DNA of 64,000 nt, from contig NWBO01000020.1 in assembly GCA_002633275.1 (NCBI GenBank), positions 1 through 64,000 on the forward strand, given 5' to 3'. A program made the position numbers and the translations under genes. Source of the stretch: Bacteroidales bacterium Phil12. GTDB lineage: Bacteria; Bacteroidota; Bacteroidia; Bacteroidales; P3. The notes below the pieces were generated by a model. It was not told the DNA's origin. It saw only the letters and a list, made by a program, of their open reading frames with translations, and did not search any database. Positions 1 through 9,260 of the stretch are shown in pieces. Numbering within the stretch: the stretch's first letter is position 1; each line of letters opens with the position of its first letter.

Positions 1-323
1 TTTTGTCAAAATCAAAACAAAGAATTGCAGTTTTATGACAAAATTCAATGAAGTTTTAAGAAGTTTTACAAAGAAAAATACTGCCTTTTGAATATTTCAT
101 ATAAACTTCCCATGTAATATCCGACAAATTTATAGCAGTAAAAAAAAACAAAAATGAGAAATATAATGATATTACAATTTATATATATGTATATGCGATT
201 TCAAATTTACAATATAATAATATGTCTTCAAAAAAAAGTAAAATCCGATAACAACGAAATAAAACCGACATTGGCTTTAATCAAAAAAAAACATAAATAA
301 TAAGGATAAATAATAAATGAATG
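1..323. other. AT-rich region without a recognisable gene
   Basis: About 320 bases before the first tRNA. The stretch is rich in A/T homopolymer runs and holds no open frame with coding character on either strand. I see no tRNA, hairpin terminator or promoter pair that I would defend. It lies downstream (3') of the minus-strand tRNA-Ser genes. Confidence 0.5.
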
Positions 324-410
324 CGGAAAGTATAGGATTCGAACCTATGGTGCAGTTGCCCGCACACTTGATCTCCAATCAAGCCCAATCGACCTCTCTG
401 GCAACTTTCC
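324..410 (-). tRNA. tRNA-Ser (anticodon GGA)
   Basis: On the minus strand the acceptor arms GGAAAGT and ACTTTCC pair, with discriminator G. The anticodon stem CTTGA/TCAAG encloses loop TTGGAGA, giving anticodon GGA. A long variable arm and the T arm ATAGG-TTCGAAT-CCTAT follow. The 87-nt length and long variable arm fit a class II serine tRNA. CCA is not encoded. Confidence 0.95.
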
Positions 411-452
411 TTATGAAATATCAACAAACATGTATCAATCTGCACAATTAAG

Positions 453-539
453 CGGAAAATATAGGATTCGAACCTATGGAACAGCAAGCCGTTCACTTGA
501 TTTCGAGTCAAGCCCAATCGACCACTCTGGCAATTTTCC
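453..539 (-). tRNA. tRNA-Ser (anticodon CGA)
   Basis: Minus strand, acceptor GGAAAAT/ATTTTCC with discriminator G. Anticodon stem CTTGA/TCAAG with loop CTCGAAA gives CGA. There is a long variable arm and the T loop TTCGAAT. It is very similar to the neighbouring tRNA-Ser(GGA), consistent with tandem duplication and anticodon divergence. The CGA isoacceptor reads only UCG. Confidence 0.95.
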
Positions 540-570
540 TCCCATAAACTAACGAAAAGAACTATGAAAG

Positions 571-645
571 TAGCGCATAAGGGATTCGAACCCTTGATTT
601 TGAGAATGAGAATCTCACGTCCTAGGCCAACTAGACGAATGCGCC
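571..645 (-). tRNA. tRNA-Glu (anticodon CTC)
   Basis: Minus strand, 75 nt. Acceptor arms GGCGCAT/ATGCGCT close with one terminal G-U pair, and the discriminator is A. Anticodon stem TGAGA/TCTCA holds loop TTCTCAT, giving CTC (Glu, GAG). The D arm TCGTCTAGTTGGCCTAGGA is typical of bacterial tRNA-Glu, and the T arm is AAGGG-TTCGAAT-CCCTT. Confidence 0.93.
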
Positions 646-794
646 ATTGTTTTCAGTTTGCAAAATTACAACATTTTTATAATGTGGCAAAATAATTTTC
701 GATTTTTTCTTAATTTTTATTGCTTTTTGTACAATTATCATAAAATAAAACAATCAAAAACAACGTTTTCCAATCGCTTTTTATTTACACCATT

Positions 795-1748
795 ATGAAA
801 GAAGATATTTTGAAATATTTAACAAAAGACGAAATTTCAGCGTTGGAATGCTGTACTCTATGCCCTCGCAAATGCAAAATCAATAGAATAAACGGCGAAA
901 AAGGGTTTTGCAACACCGATGTTTCTTTGAATATCGCCCTAATCATAAACCATAAAGGCGAAGAACCGATACTTAGCAAGAACAAAGGTATTTGTAATGT
1001 GTTTTTCTCTCATTGCAACTGTCAATGTGTTTTTTGCCAAAATCATAAAATTTCTTCCAATAAAACAGCACCCAAAAGTCTCTACAACACAATGGATGAA
1101 GTAATCGAAAAGATTAAAGAAGTGTTGCAAACAAGCGAAAACATTCTCGGTTTCGTCTCCCCTACTCATCAGTTACCGATAATGAAAGCAATAATAAGGG
1201 CATTGCATAAACAAAATATTTACCCTAAAATCGTTTATAATTGCGGTGGCTACGAAAATGTCGAGACCTTGCAAGAATTGGAAAACACCGTGGATATTTA
1301 TCTTCCGGATTGGAAATATTCTATTGAAGAGTTAAGTAAAAAGTATTCTTTAGCTCCCGATTACCCTAACGTCGCAAAAAAGGCCATAAAGGAGATGTAT
1401 CGCCAAAAAGGCTCGTCCATTTTGACCGATAAAGACAATAATATAGAATCAGGACTCATTATTCGCCATTTGCTTTTGCCCGACGAATTGGAAAACAGCA
1501 AGAAAGTTTTGGACGATATTGCTTGGGAATTATCGCCCAATGTTACTCTATCGCTTATGTCCCAATACAATCCGCCTTTTGCCTTACCTTACGAAAAACT
1601 CAACAGAAAAATAACTCAAAAGGAGTACGATGATTTATTGGATTTTGCTTTTTCGCTTGGTTTTCACAAAATTTTTGCACAAGATTTGACTTCAACCGAC
1701 AGCGTTGTCCCCGATTTTGATAACAACACATTTATTAGAAACGAATAA
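795..1748 (+). CDS. Radical SAM protein, PflX-like (COG1313 type)
   Basis: A 317-residue cytosolic iron-sulfur protein of the group related to pyruvate formate-lyase activating enzymes. The radical SAM cluster motif is visible as C74-x3-C78-x2-C81 within the sequence HCNCQCVFCQN. An N-terminal Cys-rich segment (C19, C20, C23, C27, C39) is the usual mark of the PflX branch. A GG-type SAM segment (NCGGYEN, about residue 150) follows. The family presumably activates a partner by generating a glycyl or other radical, but the PflX substrate is not established. It stands alone, with tRNA genes behind it and an unrelated barrel gene ahead, so context gives no substrate. Length is normal for the family. 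Confidence 0.85.
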   Translation: MKEDILKYLTKDEISALECCTLCPRKCKINRINGEKGFCNTDVSLNIALIINHKGEEPILSKNKGICNVFFSHCNCQCVFCQNHKISSNKTAPKSLYNTMDEVIEKIKEVLQTSENILGFVSPTHQLPIMKAIIRALHKQNIYPKIVYNCGGYENVETLQELENTVDIYLPDWKYSIEELSKKYSLAPDYPNVAKKAIKEMYRQKGSSILTDKDNNIESGLIIRHLLLPDELENSKKVLDDIAWELSPNVTLSLMSQYNPPFALPYEKLNRKITQKEYDDLLDFAFSLGFHKIFAQDLTSTDSVVPDFDNNTFIRNE

Positions 1749-1840
1749 AAATAAAACTAACAAAGTATTTTTTATTTACAAGATTACAATATAAACTAAA
1801 AAAAAACGTTATGTATATACTTATCAATAACAACAAAACA

Positions 1841-2494
1841 ATGAAAAAGAAATTAATTTTAGGAATTATTCCTTTGTTTGCTTTTATTTCGGCAAACGCT
1901 CAAAAACTTGGATTTGAAATGCAGATAAATGCTTTTCAAGAAATTTTTAACTCATCTAATTTAAGTATCTTAAACAACAATCCTCAGAAAACATATATCA
2001 GTGGTATAGGATATGGAGTAAATGTGGGACTTATATCTTATTCACTTGATACCCTAAATCCTGAAAAATCAATAGCATCCGCAGGTATTACGTTTAATAT
2101 AAATAGAACTCTTGTTTCCAATGACGAAACTGTGAATTTAATGACCTTAGGAGGTTATTGGAGATATGGAACAAAATTAAATGATTTTTGCAAAATAGAT
2201 TTTGGACTTGAAATCGCTTGGGCAAGGTATAACAACGAGTTTTCGGTATCGGATAAGGATTATTCTTATACGAAAAATGGCACTAAGGTTGCTTTTGGAA
2301 CAACATTTTTCTTCACTCCTTTCAAATCTTTTCAAGATTGTGAAATAGGATTGGGATTGAAATATAATGCTTATATGTTCTGGTATAACGACAGCAAAAT
2401 AGACGACATAGTTTCGCAATTATCAAAACACAGCGAACTAAATTCTCTTACTCCGTTTATTTCACTAAAATGTACCCTTCCTTTAATAGATTAA
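1841..2494 (+). CDS. Outer-membrane beta-barrel-like hypothetical protein
   Basis: About 217 residues. I place the start at the second in-frame ATG because it begins a clean signal peptide (MKKKLILGIIPLFAFISANA, cleavage before Q). The upstream ATG at 1811 would only add ten polar residues. The mature part alternates polar and hydrophobic residues with many Gly and aromatic residues (for example YGVNVGLISYS and IGLGLKYNAYMFWY), as in small outer-membrane barrels. I recognise no specific family. It is monocistronic, followed by 585 bases of non-coding, palindrome-rich DNA. Confidence 0.6.
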   Translation: MKKKLILGIIPLFAFISANAQKLGFEMQINAFQEIFNSSNLSILNNNPQKTYISGIGYGVNVGLISYSLDTLNPEKSIASAGITFNINRTLVSNDETVNLMTLGGYWRYGTKLNDFCKIDFGLEIAWARYNNEFSVSDKDYSYTKNGTKVAFGTTFFFTPFKSFQDCEIGLGLKYNAYMFWYNDSKIDDIVSQLSKHSELNSLTPFISLKCTLPLID

Positions 2495-2520
2495 TTTTTA
2501 GCAATATGTTAAGCGAAAAG

Positions 2521-2627
2521 TAACATATCACCGAAAGGTAAGGATACAATATATACATACAAAGTATATACTGTAACTTACCTGTTATGTTAGTTCTGCA
2601 CTCACTCATATATATATATGAGTGAGT
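2521..2627. repeat. Nested inverted repeats and perfect palindrome
   Basis: Outer arms TAACATA and AGGTAAG (2521-2541) are matched by CTTACCT and TATGTTA (about 2577-2592). Inside them, TATATAC pairs with GTATATA. Directly beyond lies a perfect 28-base palindrome at 2600-2627 with arms ACTCACTCATATAT. Two adjacent structures of this kind exceed what a simple terminator needs. Confidence 0.6.
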
Positions 2628-2890
2628 ACGTGTAAATATAATATAGCATTTAATAAATTACAAATCAGTAAATTGCAACTAATATAACATATAATAATTT
2701 TGATAAAGTACGCAAGAGTGCGTGCAATGAGTGTTAAGTGCGTTCTGACACGCAAATAAGAAGCCGTCATTAAATTTGACAAACAATCATTCGGAAAAAG
2801 TATTGTATAAAAATCTTAAAATAGAGAATTATATCAATTATAATAAATAACTTAAAATCAAAATCTTAAAAAGACGTCAATAATTATCGA

Positions 2891-2957
2891 ATTAGTGTGA
2901 GACATTAGTAAATTGATGTTAAACATCAGTTGAATAGTGTGGGACACTAATTTGATA
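2891..2957. repeat. Dispersed intergenic repeat, GTGTTAAACA type (copy 1)
   Basis: Contains the units TTAGTGTGAGACATTAGT, TGATGTTAAACATCAG and TAGTGTGGGACACTAATT. Each unit is internally palindromic. Related units recur near 9.4, 18.2 and 44.0 kb, always between genes. Confidence 0.5.
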
Positions 2958-2997
2958 AAAAGCCCTCAAAAATTTTAACGGTCAAATAAAGAAAAAA

Positions 2998-3033
2998 CGA
3001 ATGTCGGTTTTTTGTTATTTATGCCGACATTCG
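2998..3033 (-). terminator. Rho-independent terminator of the 1494-residue protein gene
   Basis: Perfect 10-base arms CGAATGTCGG (2998-3007) and CCGACATTCG (3024-3033). On the minus strand a T-rich tract follows. It sits 47 bases after the stop codon at 3080. Confidence 0.8.
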
Positions 3034-3079
3034 CCAAAATTTTAATTGCTACGTATTGACATTTAATAAACTTCTATTA

Positions 3080-6000
3080 TTATTCTCCGTCATTGTAGCC
3101 CGACAATTCAATATTCTTGATAAAGGAACGTTTTTCGCTCGGAGTGGATAGACGATAAGTATAGATTTTACCATTTTTGGCTTTGGTTTCTTTATCCTTA
3201 CCGTTTTTAACCAAATCATTAAAGTTTTCGTCCGAAGATATTGCTCCCATAGATGCACCATTGTATGCGAAATAATACCAATTGTCAGGGTCTTGCTCCA
3301 AATAAATTCTTAGTTCGGTAGCAATACCTGTCTTTATCATCTGTATCTTTGTTCTCACTTTTCTATTGACTTGAACACCGCCTACAACAGCAACCTCCGC
3401 ATCACTATTTGCCAAATAACAACGACGAATAGGATCCCAAGACAATGTAACATCGGTAAGCAATAATGAATAGTTCATATTTGACGGCAGCTTCTCCCAC
3501 TCGCCGTATTGAATCAAATCCTGGAACAACTCCTCGCCTTTTTCGTCTCCATACTTGTGATGCAAAAATTCTTGGTATTTAGCAGAGTTTTCAAAATCTA
3601 TAACAGGCAAATTCATATCGTCAAACATACCTTTACCCATATATTCCAAGGCTTCCTTGGAGAATGGGAAGTTTATTGCCAACGACATCTTGATTGTTGC
3701 ACTCTCGCCGTCGCCACTCGCCGTTATCTGTCCGTAATTATCCGTTACAACCGCTCCGCCTATCGGCATACCAAGTTCTATCTTACCCAAACCTTTGGCA
3801 TTGCAAGATTTTGAACCGATAGATAGATAATCGCCAACGACATTCTTCATATCGGCAAGTTTTTCTTTCGATGCAATACGATATTCTCCCGACTGTTTAT
3901 CGTAAGTTAAAAATCCCTGACCTTTTATAAATACGTTGTCCGCTTCTTTATCCGAAGTAAAGAAAGCAGGTTTAGGTCGTAGAGAGTTTTCATCAAATAA
4001 AATAGAGGTTGTTATCCTGTTGCCCTCGACATCAACAGGTGCTTCGTTGATTGGAATAAATATATTGTCGGCATCTAAACGGGCAACAAATTTCAGCCAT
4101 GGATTTTCGCTTTCACTACAATTCATTGTCAGCGTAACGCCCCCGTCAAAACTCATAACCGAATCCGGAGCAGAAACCATAAGCTGCCCGAAGAATTTGA
4201 ATGCAGTACTCAAATCCAAAGGCTCTTGCTTGGTTATATCGGCATACGCAACGGTATAGCCTGTGGCAGGAGTAATATCTTTGAAGAATACCTCTGTAAT
4301 CTTGCCGTCCATATCTTTATAATCCATATATCCGTTGGCAGAATACATCTTACCTGACTGAATATGTACTCTTGCGTTTTTGACAGAATGTAGTTTAGTT
4401 TCGGTGTTAAATACAATATCGGCTTTATCGATAGTATCCATTTGAGCACCCGGATGCAATATTATTTGAGAATTTGCAGGTTTAACGGCAGCATCGGCAG
4501 TCATTATCATATACACTCCGTCGGCAGTCAATTCGTTTGTATTCAAATTAAGTTTTGCATTAACGGAATTGAACGAAAGACTGTCTTGCGACGGATGAAC
4601 AGAAGTAAAGGTTGCTCCCGGTTGCGGTAAATCTATTATTTCTTTCAAAGGCTTGTTTTCAAATCCTCCTCCGTTTGTCGAAGCAGAGTTTTGAAGAGCA
4701 AGTAACTTGTTTTGCATATCCCAAGAGAAACGATCGACATAACACTCGTATTGTAAGTATGGCAAATCGTTTTTCTGCAATCCGTTTTTGGTGGTAAAAG
4801 TACCTTGTTTTGTTTTGTAATCGACAGAGGCTTTAACATTCTGAGCGTGGAATGCAACGCTATTGCCATCCAAAGCCTTTAATGTAAAATCAGCACTGTC
4901 GGAAGTAAAGGAATCAGGCAAATACTTTATCAAATCACTCTTGACAATCATTTCATCGGTAATGTTCTCGCCGCTACCTGTCAAAGCATTCGGATAAACT
5001 CTCAACAAACCGTTTTGTATTGAGTGGTTGTCAGCGTACATATTAAACTCTTCCGCTTTTTGTTCGACAACCATATAATTTTGTTGCTTATAGAATGTTT
5101 CTTTGGTCTTGGTAACTGCGACTTGCGGGCTTTCGTAATTGAATTTTGTTGTTTCACAGAACATACTATCGGGATGAAAGACAAACATCTTACTTTCACT
5201 TTCAGATGCCCCGAAATCCCAACGTCCTGTACCCAAAAGACCATTGGTCGATAAGTCTATACTATTATAATATCTGGCTTTGCCGCCGTATGCAGCAAGA
5301 CCCTCTTGTGGTAATTGCTTCTTAAATCCCAAAGCATAGTCGGGCATAACCACCAAAGGTTCGTTGATTGGTGCAAATATGTCTGCCGAATGCAAAACAC
5401 CCTTCAAAACAATATCATTTGTCTTGAACGAGAATAAATTCTTGATAACAAAAGGCTCCAATTCGTAATAAAATGTTGCCGTATCATAGACACCGTTTTG
5501 AATTTTAGGATTATCATAATAAACATACGAAGTCTTTAACGAAGACAATATAGGATAATCCTCCAACTTCTTTATACTCGATTTATTATCCGCTTTATCA
5601 ATCACCAATTGGCAATCCAAACGACGAATAGGCGTTTGAATTTTCACAAGTGTGTTGGTATCTTGGAAAGAAGGCACAACGAAAACCAAAGAATCACTGG
5701 CTGGTAAATCCAATGTAAAGTTATCATAATCGAACTTGCAATTCGTTCCGCTCATCTTAAATCTGCCTGCCATAACACTGCCGTCGAAAGTAAAACTTCT
5801 GTTTTTCTGCATAACAATCTTACCTTCGTATGGAGTAATTCTCACACCATGACTATCAGATACGGTAAAAGTCTCGATACCATTCAAACGCAAATCCATA
5901 TCATATATATTAAGCACTGCGTTAGGCTCTCCGTTTTTCGTTGTGGATAACATACGCAACACATCATAGTCTTTCTTTTTAGCGTTATTCTTGATATAAT

Positions 6001-7564
6001 CGTACAATTTATCTTTGACTATTGCTGTTTGGCGATAAGATTCGTAGGTAACAAATCCACCCAAAGAAAGATTCATCAAAAGCAACTGGCATTGCGTTTC
6101 GTCCAAGCCCGTAAAGGACGACAAACCTTTAACCGTTACTTCCTTTTTACCAGTTTTGTCGGTATATTGCTTAATCCTATAAAGAGGGCTTATTTCATCG
6201 ATGCCCTGAATTTTATACCAACGAAAATCGGAATAATATGAGATACTCTCAATAGTAGCAAAGGCATTATTCGACGGGCCCCTGACGGCAGAAAACTCTA
6301 TCGTGTGATCGTCCAAACCCGCATACAAAGCCTCGGAATATATCTCAACCGCATGATATGAATCTATCCAAGGAGAAGCCGAAATACCTGTTTTGTTATT
6401 CGAGCAAAGAATGATATGAGTGTTTTTGTTGTAATTCATTTTTGTTCCCGGGTGATAAACGCTGTCTTTTGCCCCGCCTTTGGATTGAACGTAAAAAGTA
6501 ACCTGACAATCTTCGCTTATTATTCCCTCTCGTGAAAAAGGATGTTCTATGGCTTTGGCAACCATAAACACATCTCCGTCCTTATGAAATATAAGTTTGG
6601 CAGGCTCTTTTCTTGAACCCGTACCGAAAAATCCGCCACCTTGTTGAGAAAATCCACCTACGTAATCAACGTTTGGAAATACGCTTTTGATGTATTCGGT
6701 CTTTTTATAAGATGTAAATCTTGGGTAACGAGATTCTTTTGTAGTCTTTTCGGTTATCTTGTCCGTGAAAACACCGTCCAATGTATAAGAGAAATATTCT
6801 TTATTAGTAAAACTTACGCTGTCTGCCGAGAAACCCGCAACTTTCAATGCCACATCATAAGTCTTTAACTTACAAAAAACGCTATCCTTATTCAAACCGC
6901 TACGCTCCCAATTGACCGTACCGCCTTTACCTTCCCAAAAATCTTCCATAATATACATCTTACCCGTTGTACCATATATGGTACCGCCGCCTTTACTCAT
7001 TCCATAAGAAAGATTGATTGGCGTAGGAAAATCGGCATAAACGCCACGTTCGTTATCAATGCGAAAAGCATACGGAGTGCCGTTGTCAAAAGTCCATTTT
7101 GAGGTTTTGGTGTAATGCAATGAGTTATTGACTAAAAGATTATACGTTGCCTCCATTGCTTGATTGTAAATCTTGATATTATGCTTATCAAGATATTGCT
7201 GCATACCTTTAAGCCATTGATTGTAACTCTCCGCCGTTTGGTTGGACGAGGTAAAAGCAATCTGAGTCAAGATAAAATCATAAAAACCATTCCTCGCACG
7301 AATATTTTTCTTAACCATAGTCTGCGAAAGTTTAATAACGTCTTTTTTGTGTTGGAGGTTAAAAGTATTCCAAACGCTATCGTAAGAATTTATAATACTC
7401 TCCCACTCTTTTTTCTGGTCTTTATTCATATTTTGGTCGGTTTTGTACAATTCCTCCAACTCTGAAATATACGTATCCGCACTGCCACTGAAATTCTTAA
7501 ACCTTTGAGCAAAACCACTTGTGCAAACAAATGATAAAACTATGATTAAAATGTATTTTTTCAT
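3080..7564 (-). CDS. Very large secreted protein of unknown function (1494 aa)
   Basis: I do not recognise a named domain. The protein starts with a signal peptide (MKKYILIIVLSFVCTSGFAQ). Residues about 20-170 are helical and polar. The rest is long and beta-rich, with many short strands separated by Gly/Asn/Asp turns and recurring phrases about a value being assigned along a surface, such as DFTLKALDGNSVAFHAQN and KADIVFNTETKLHSVKNARV. This strand-turn rhythm resembles beta-helical or OstA/LptD-like repeats, but that is inference. No C-terminal type IX sorting domain or obvious terminal barrel is seen. It starts 3 bases after the prmA stop codon, so it is probably co-transcribed with prmA, and a strong terminator ends the unit. 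The likely location is the periplasm or outer-membrane face. Confidence 0.75.
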   Translation of the reverse strand: MKKYILIIVLSFVCTSGFAQRFKNFSGSADTYISELEELYKTDQNMNKDQKKEWESIINSYDSVWNTFNLQHKKDVIKLSQTMVKKNIRARNGFYDFILTQIAFTSSNQTAESYNQWLKGMQQYLDKHNIKIYNQAMEATYNLLVNNSLHYTKTSKWTFDNGTPYAFRIDNERGVYADFPTPINLSYGMSKGGGTIYGTTGKMYIMEDFWEGKGGTVNWERSGLNKDSVFCKLKTYDVALKVAGFSADSVSFTNKEYFSYTLDGVFTDKITEKTTKESRYPRFTSYKKTEYIKSVFPNVDYVGGFSQQGGGFFGTGSRKEPAKLIFHKDGDVFMVAKAIEHPFSREGIISEDCQVTFYVQSKGGAKDSVYHPGTKMNYNKNTHIILCSNNKTGISASPWIDSYHAVEIYSEALYAGLDDHTIEFSAVRGPSNNAFATIESISYYSDFRWYKIQGIDEISPLYRIKQYTDKTGKKEVTVKGLSSFTGLDETQCQLLLMNLSLGGFVTYESYRQTAIVKDKLYDYIKNNAKKKDYDVLRMLSTTKNGEPNAVLNIYDMDLRLNGIETFTVSDSHGVRITPYEGKIVMQKNRSFTFDGSVMAGRFKMSGTNCKFDYDNFTLDLPASDSLVFVVPSFQDTNTLVKIQTPIRRLDCQLVIDKADNKSSIKKLEDYPILSSLKTSYVYYDNPKIQNGVYDTATFYYELEPFVIKNLFSFKTNDIVLKGVLHSADIFAPINEPLVVMPDYALGFKKQLPQEGLAAYGGKARYYNSIDLSTNGLLGTGRWDFGASESESKMFVFHPDSMFCETTKFNYESPQVAVTKTKETFYKQQNYMVVEQKAEEFNMYADNHSIQNGLLRVYPNALTGSGENITDEMIVKSDLIKYLPDSFTSDSADFTLKALDGNSVAFHAQNVKASVDYKTKQGTFTTKNGLQKNDLPYLQYECYVDRFSWDMQNKLLALQNSASTNGGGFENKPLKEIIDLPQPGATFTSVHPSQDSLSFNSVNAKLNLNTNELTADGVYMIMTADAAVKPANSQIILHPGAQMDTIDKADIVFNTETKLHSVKNARVHIQSGKMYSANGYMDYKDMDGKITEVFFKDITPATGYTVAYADITKQEPLDLSTAFKFFGQLMVSAPDSVMSFDGGVTLTMNCSESENPWLKFVARLDADNIFIPINEAPVDVEGNRITTSILFDENSLRPKPAFFTSDKEADNVFIKGQGFLTYDKQSGEYRIASKEKLADMKNVVGDYLSIGSKSCNAKGLGKIELGMPIGGAVVTDNYGQITASGDGESATIKMSLAINFPFSKEALEYMGKGMFDDMNLPVIDFENSAKYQEFLHHKYGDEKGEELFQDLIQYGEWEKLPSNMNYSLLLTDVTLSWDPIRRCYLANSDAEVAVVGGVQVNRKVRTKIQMIKTGIATELRIYLEQDPDNWYYFAYNGASMGAISSDENFNDLVKNGKDKETKAKNGKIYTYRLSTPSEKRSFIKNIELSGYNDGE

Positions 7565-7567
7565 ATA

Positions 7568-8413
7568 TTACAATTTTTTAAGAGCCAACAAAGCCCAGTT
7601 ATCTCTGATATTTTTATTGTAAAACGTAAATCCGTATTGTTTTGTTGTGTCTTCCAACTCCGCAATATCATCTTCGTAAAAACCGCTTAACACCAAAATA
7701 CCCTCTTGTTTAATTCTCTTTGCGTATGAACTCATATTGTCCAACAGAATATTCAAATTGATATTAGCAAGAAACAAATCGAATTTTTCTTCACTCTTTT
7801 CGTCTTGTTCTCCTACCAATTTAACGCAAATATCCACATCATTGGCTTTGCCGTTATCCTTTGCGTTGCGATAAGCCCACTCATCTATATCCACACATTC
7901 CACATATTTTGCACCCATCTTCTTTGCTAAAATACCAAGTACTGCCGTGCCGCAACCCATATCCATAACGTTTTTGCCGTTCATATCAATCTTTGACATG
8001 TATTCAATAATCATTGCAGTTGTCGGGTGATTGGCCGTGCCGAATGATTGTTGCGGATTTATGATTATATCATATTTTACCTGCTTATACGGTTGGTTGG
8101 ATTTTCTTATATGACAAAAATTGCCGAACAAAACACTTGGCGAAGTCTCTTCCCATACTTTATTCCAATTCTCATCTTTTATGAATTTGATTTCATATTT
8201 CACCGCTTCCTTATCATTAATGAGCGAAGAGGTTATTGCATTCTGAACAGCAGTCTCTGAAAACAAATTCTCTGGACAATAAGCCTCAAAACTATTGTCA
8301 TCTATATCGACAAAAGAATCAAAACCTATTTGCGCCAAATCGTTTTTAAGCAAATCCGTTTCAAAATCGCGAGACTTGGAACTTAAAAAAAAATTTACCT
8401 GATAGTAATTCAC
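7568..8413 (-). CDS. prmA: Ribosomal protein L11 methyltransferase
   Basis: A 281-residue SAM-dependent methyltransferase that trimethylates ribosomal protein L11 in the cytosol. The C-terminal Rossmann domain begins with motif I D151-M-G-C-G-T, preceded by the characteristic PrmA segment GTANHPTT (125-132). LANINLNIL (about 214-222) corresponds to the NPPY-like catalytic stretch, which in PrmA reads LANI. The N-terminal domain (1-110) is the divergent L11-recognition part. The gene lies between tpiA and the 1494-residue gene. It is separated from tpiA by a terminator and runs directly into the secreted-protein gene. Confidence 0.93.
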   Translation of the reverse strand: MNYYQVNFFLSSKSRDFETDLLKNDLAQIGFDSFVDIDDNSFEAYCPENLFSETAVQNAITSSLINDKEAVKYEIKFIKDENWNKVWEETSPSVLFGNFCHIRKSNQPYKQVKYDIIINPQQSFGTANHPTTAMIIEYMSKIDMNGKNVMDMGCGTAVLGILAKKMGAKYVECVDIDEWAYRNAKDNGKANDVDICVKLVGEQDEKSEEKFDLFLANINLNILLDNMSSYAKRIKQEGILVLSGFYEDDIAELEDTTKQYGFTFYNKNIRDNWALLALKKL

Positions 8414-8444
8414 TTGTGTATTTGTTTTAGATAAAAAACAAACA

Positions 8445-8483
8445 ATGCCGTATAACCTTTCTTTATCACAGACTATACGGCAT
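8445..8483 (-). terminator. Terminator between tpiA and prmA
   Basis: Ten-base arms ATGCCGTATA (8445-8454) and TATACGGCAT (8474-8483). On the minus strand the hairpin is followed by TGTTTGTTTTTTAT. It lies just downstream of tpiA and 31 bases before the prmA start. Confidence 0.8.
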
Positions 8484-8501
8484 ATCGTATTTCATATTTC
8501 A

Positions 8502-9260
8502 TTAGAATGAGCAGGCAATTTCGATAAAGTCCTTACCCTTCAATGATGCTCCGCCAATCAAACCGCCGTCAATATCTTCCATTGCGAACAAATCCTTAGC
8601 GTTTTTGGCATTACAACTTCCGCCGTAAAGGATAGACACCTCTTGTGCGACATCGTCGTTGTATTTTTCACAGATAAGGCTGCGGATAAAAGCATGCACC
8701 TCTTGGGCTTGTTCCTTGCTTGCCGTATGTCCCGTACCTATCGCCCAAACAGGTTCGTATGCTATAACACATCGCTGCATATCGTCGGCAGACAAATGGA
8801 ATATTCCCTCTTGAATTTGAGTGCGGATTACGTCAAGGTACTTACCCGATTCTCTTTCTTGAAGGCTCTCTCCAACGCACATTATAGGGGTTATATCTTC
8901 ATTGAGAAGTCTGTCTATCTTTTGGGCTATATCTTGATTGGTTTCACCAAAATATTTTCTTCTTTCGCTGTGTCCGACGATGCAATAATCAACGCCCAAA
9001 GATTTCAACATAGTTGCACTCACTTCACCGGTATATGCTCCGTTTTCAAACTTTGATACATTCTGTGCTCCCGTAAAGAAATCTCCGTCTTCACTTACAT
9101 CGCTGACCAATTCCAAGTAAGGAAAAGGAGGACAAACCACCACATCGACATCGGCAGTATCATAATTGTGCAATTCTTCTGCAATAGAATTTACCAAGTC
9201 ATCTGCCTGCGGAAACAATTCGTTCATTTTCCAGTTCCCTGCTACGATATTTCTTCTCAT
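8502..9260 (-). CDS. tpiA: Triosephosphate isomerase
   Basis: A 252-residue TIM-barrel enzyme that interconverts dihydroxyacetone phosphate and glyceraldehyde 3-phosphate in glycolysis. All catalytic residues are visible: K11 in GNWKMN, H97 in GHSERR, and E169 in AYEPVWAIGTG. The phosphate-binding stretch LYGGSC is near residue 215. Length and start are normal. It is transcribed alone, with its own downstream hairpin. A -7-like TAACTTTG lies about 70 bases upstream on the minus strand. Confidence 0.97.
   Translation of the reverse strand: MRRNIVAGNWKMNELFPQADDLVNSIAEELHNYDTADVDVVVCPPFPYLELVSDVSEDGDFFTGAQNVSKFENGAYTGEVSATMLKSLGVDYCIVGHSERRKYFGETNQDIAQKIDRLLNEDITPIMCVGESLQERESGKYLDVIRTQIQEGIFHLSADDMQRCVIAYEPVWAIGTGHTASKEQAQEVHAFIRSLICEKYNDDVAQEVSILYGGSCNAKNAKDLFAMEDIDGGLIGGASLKGKDFIEIACSF

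Larger units (their letters stand above)
2495..3079. other. 585-base intergenic region with palindromes and a dispersed repeat
   Basis: No gene is supported here. The region contains nested inverted repeats at about 2521-2592 and a perfect 28-base palindrome at 2600-2627. A copy of the GTGTTAAACA-type dispersed repeat lies at 2891-2957, and the terminator of the following minus-strand gene at 2998-3033. The amount of secondary structure makes a non-coding RNA or mobile remnant possible, but no promoter was identified. Confidence 0.55.

Noticed and set aside
281-517. 78-codon open frame on the minus strand over the tRNA cluster
   Set aside because: It reads through the two tRNA-Ser genes; the peptide is an artefact of tRNA sequence.
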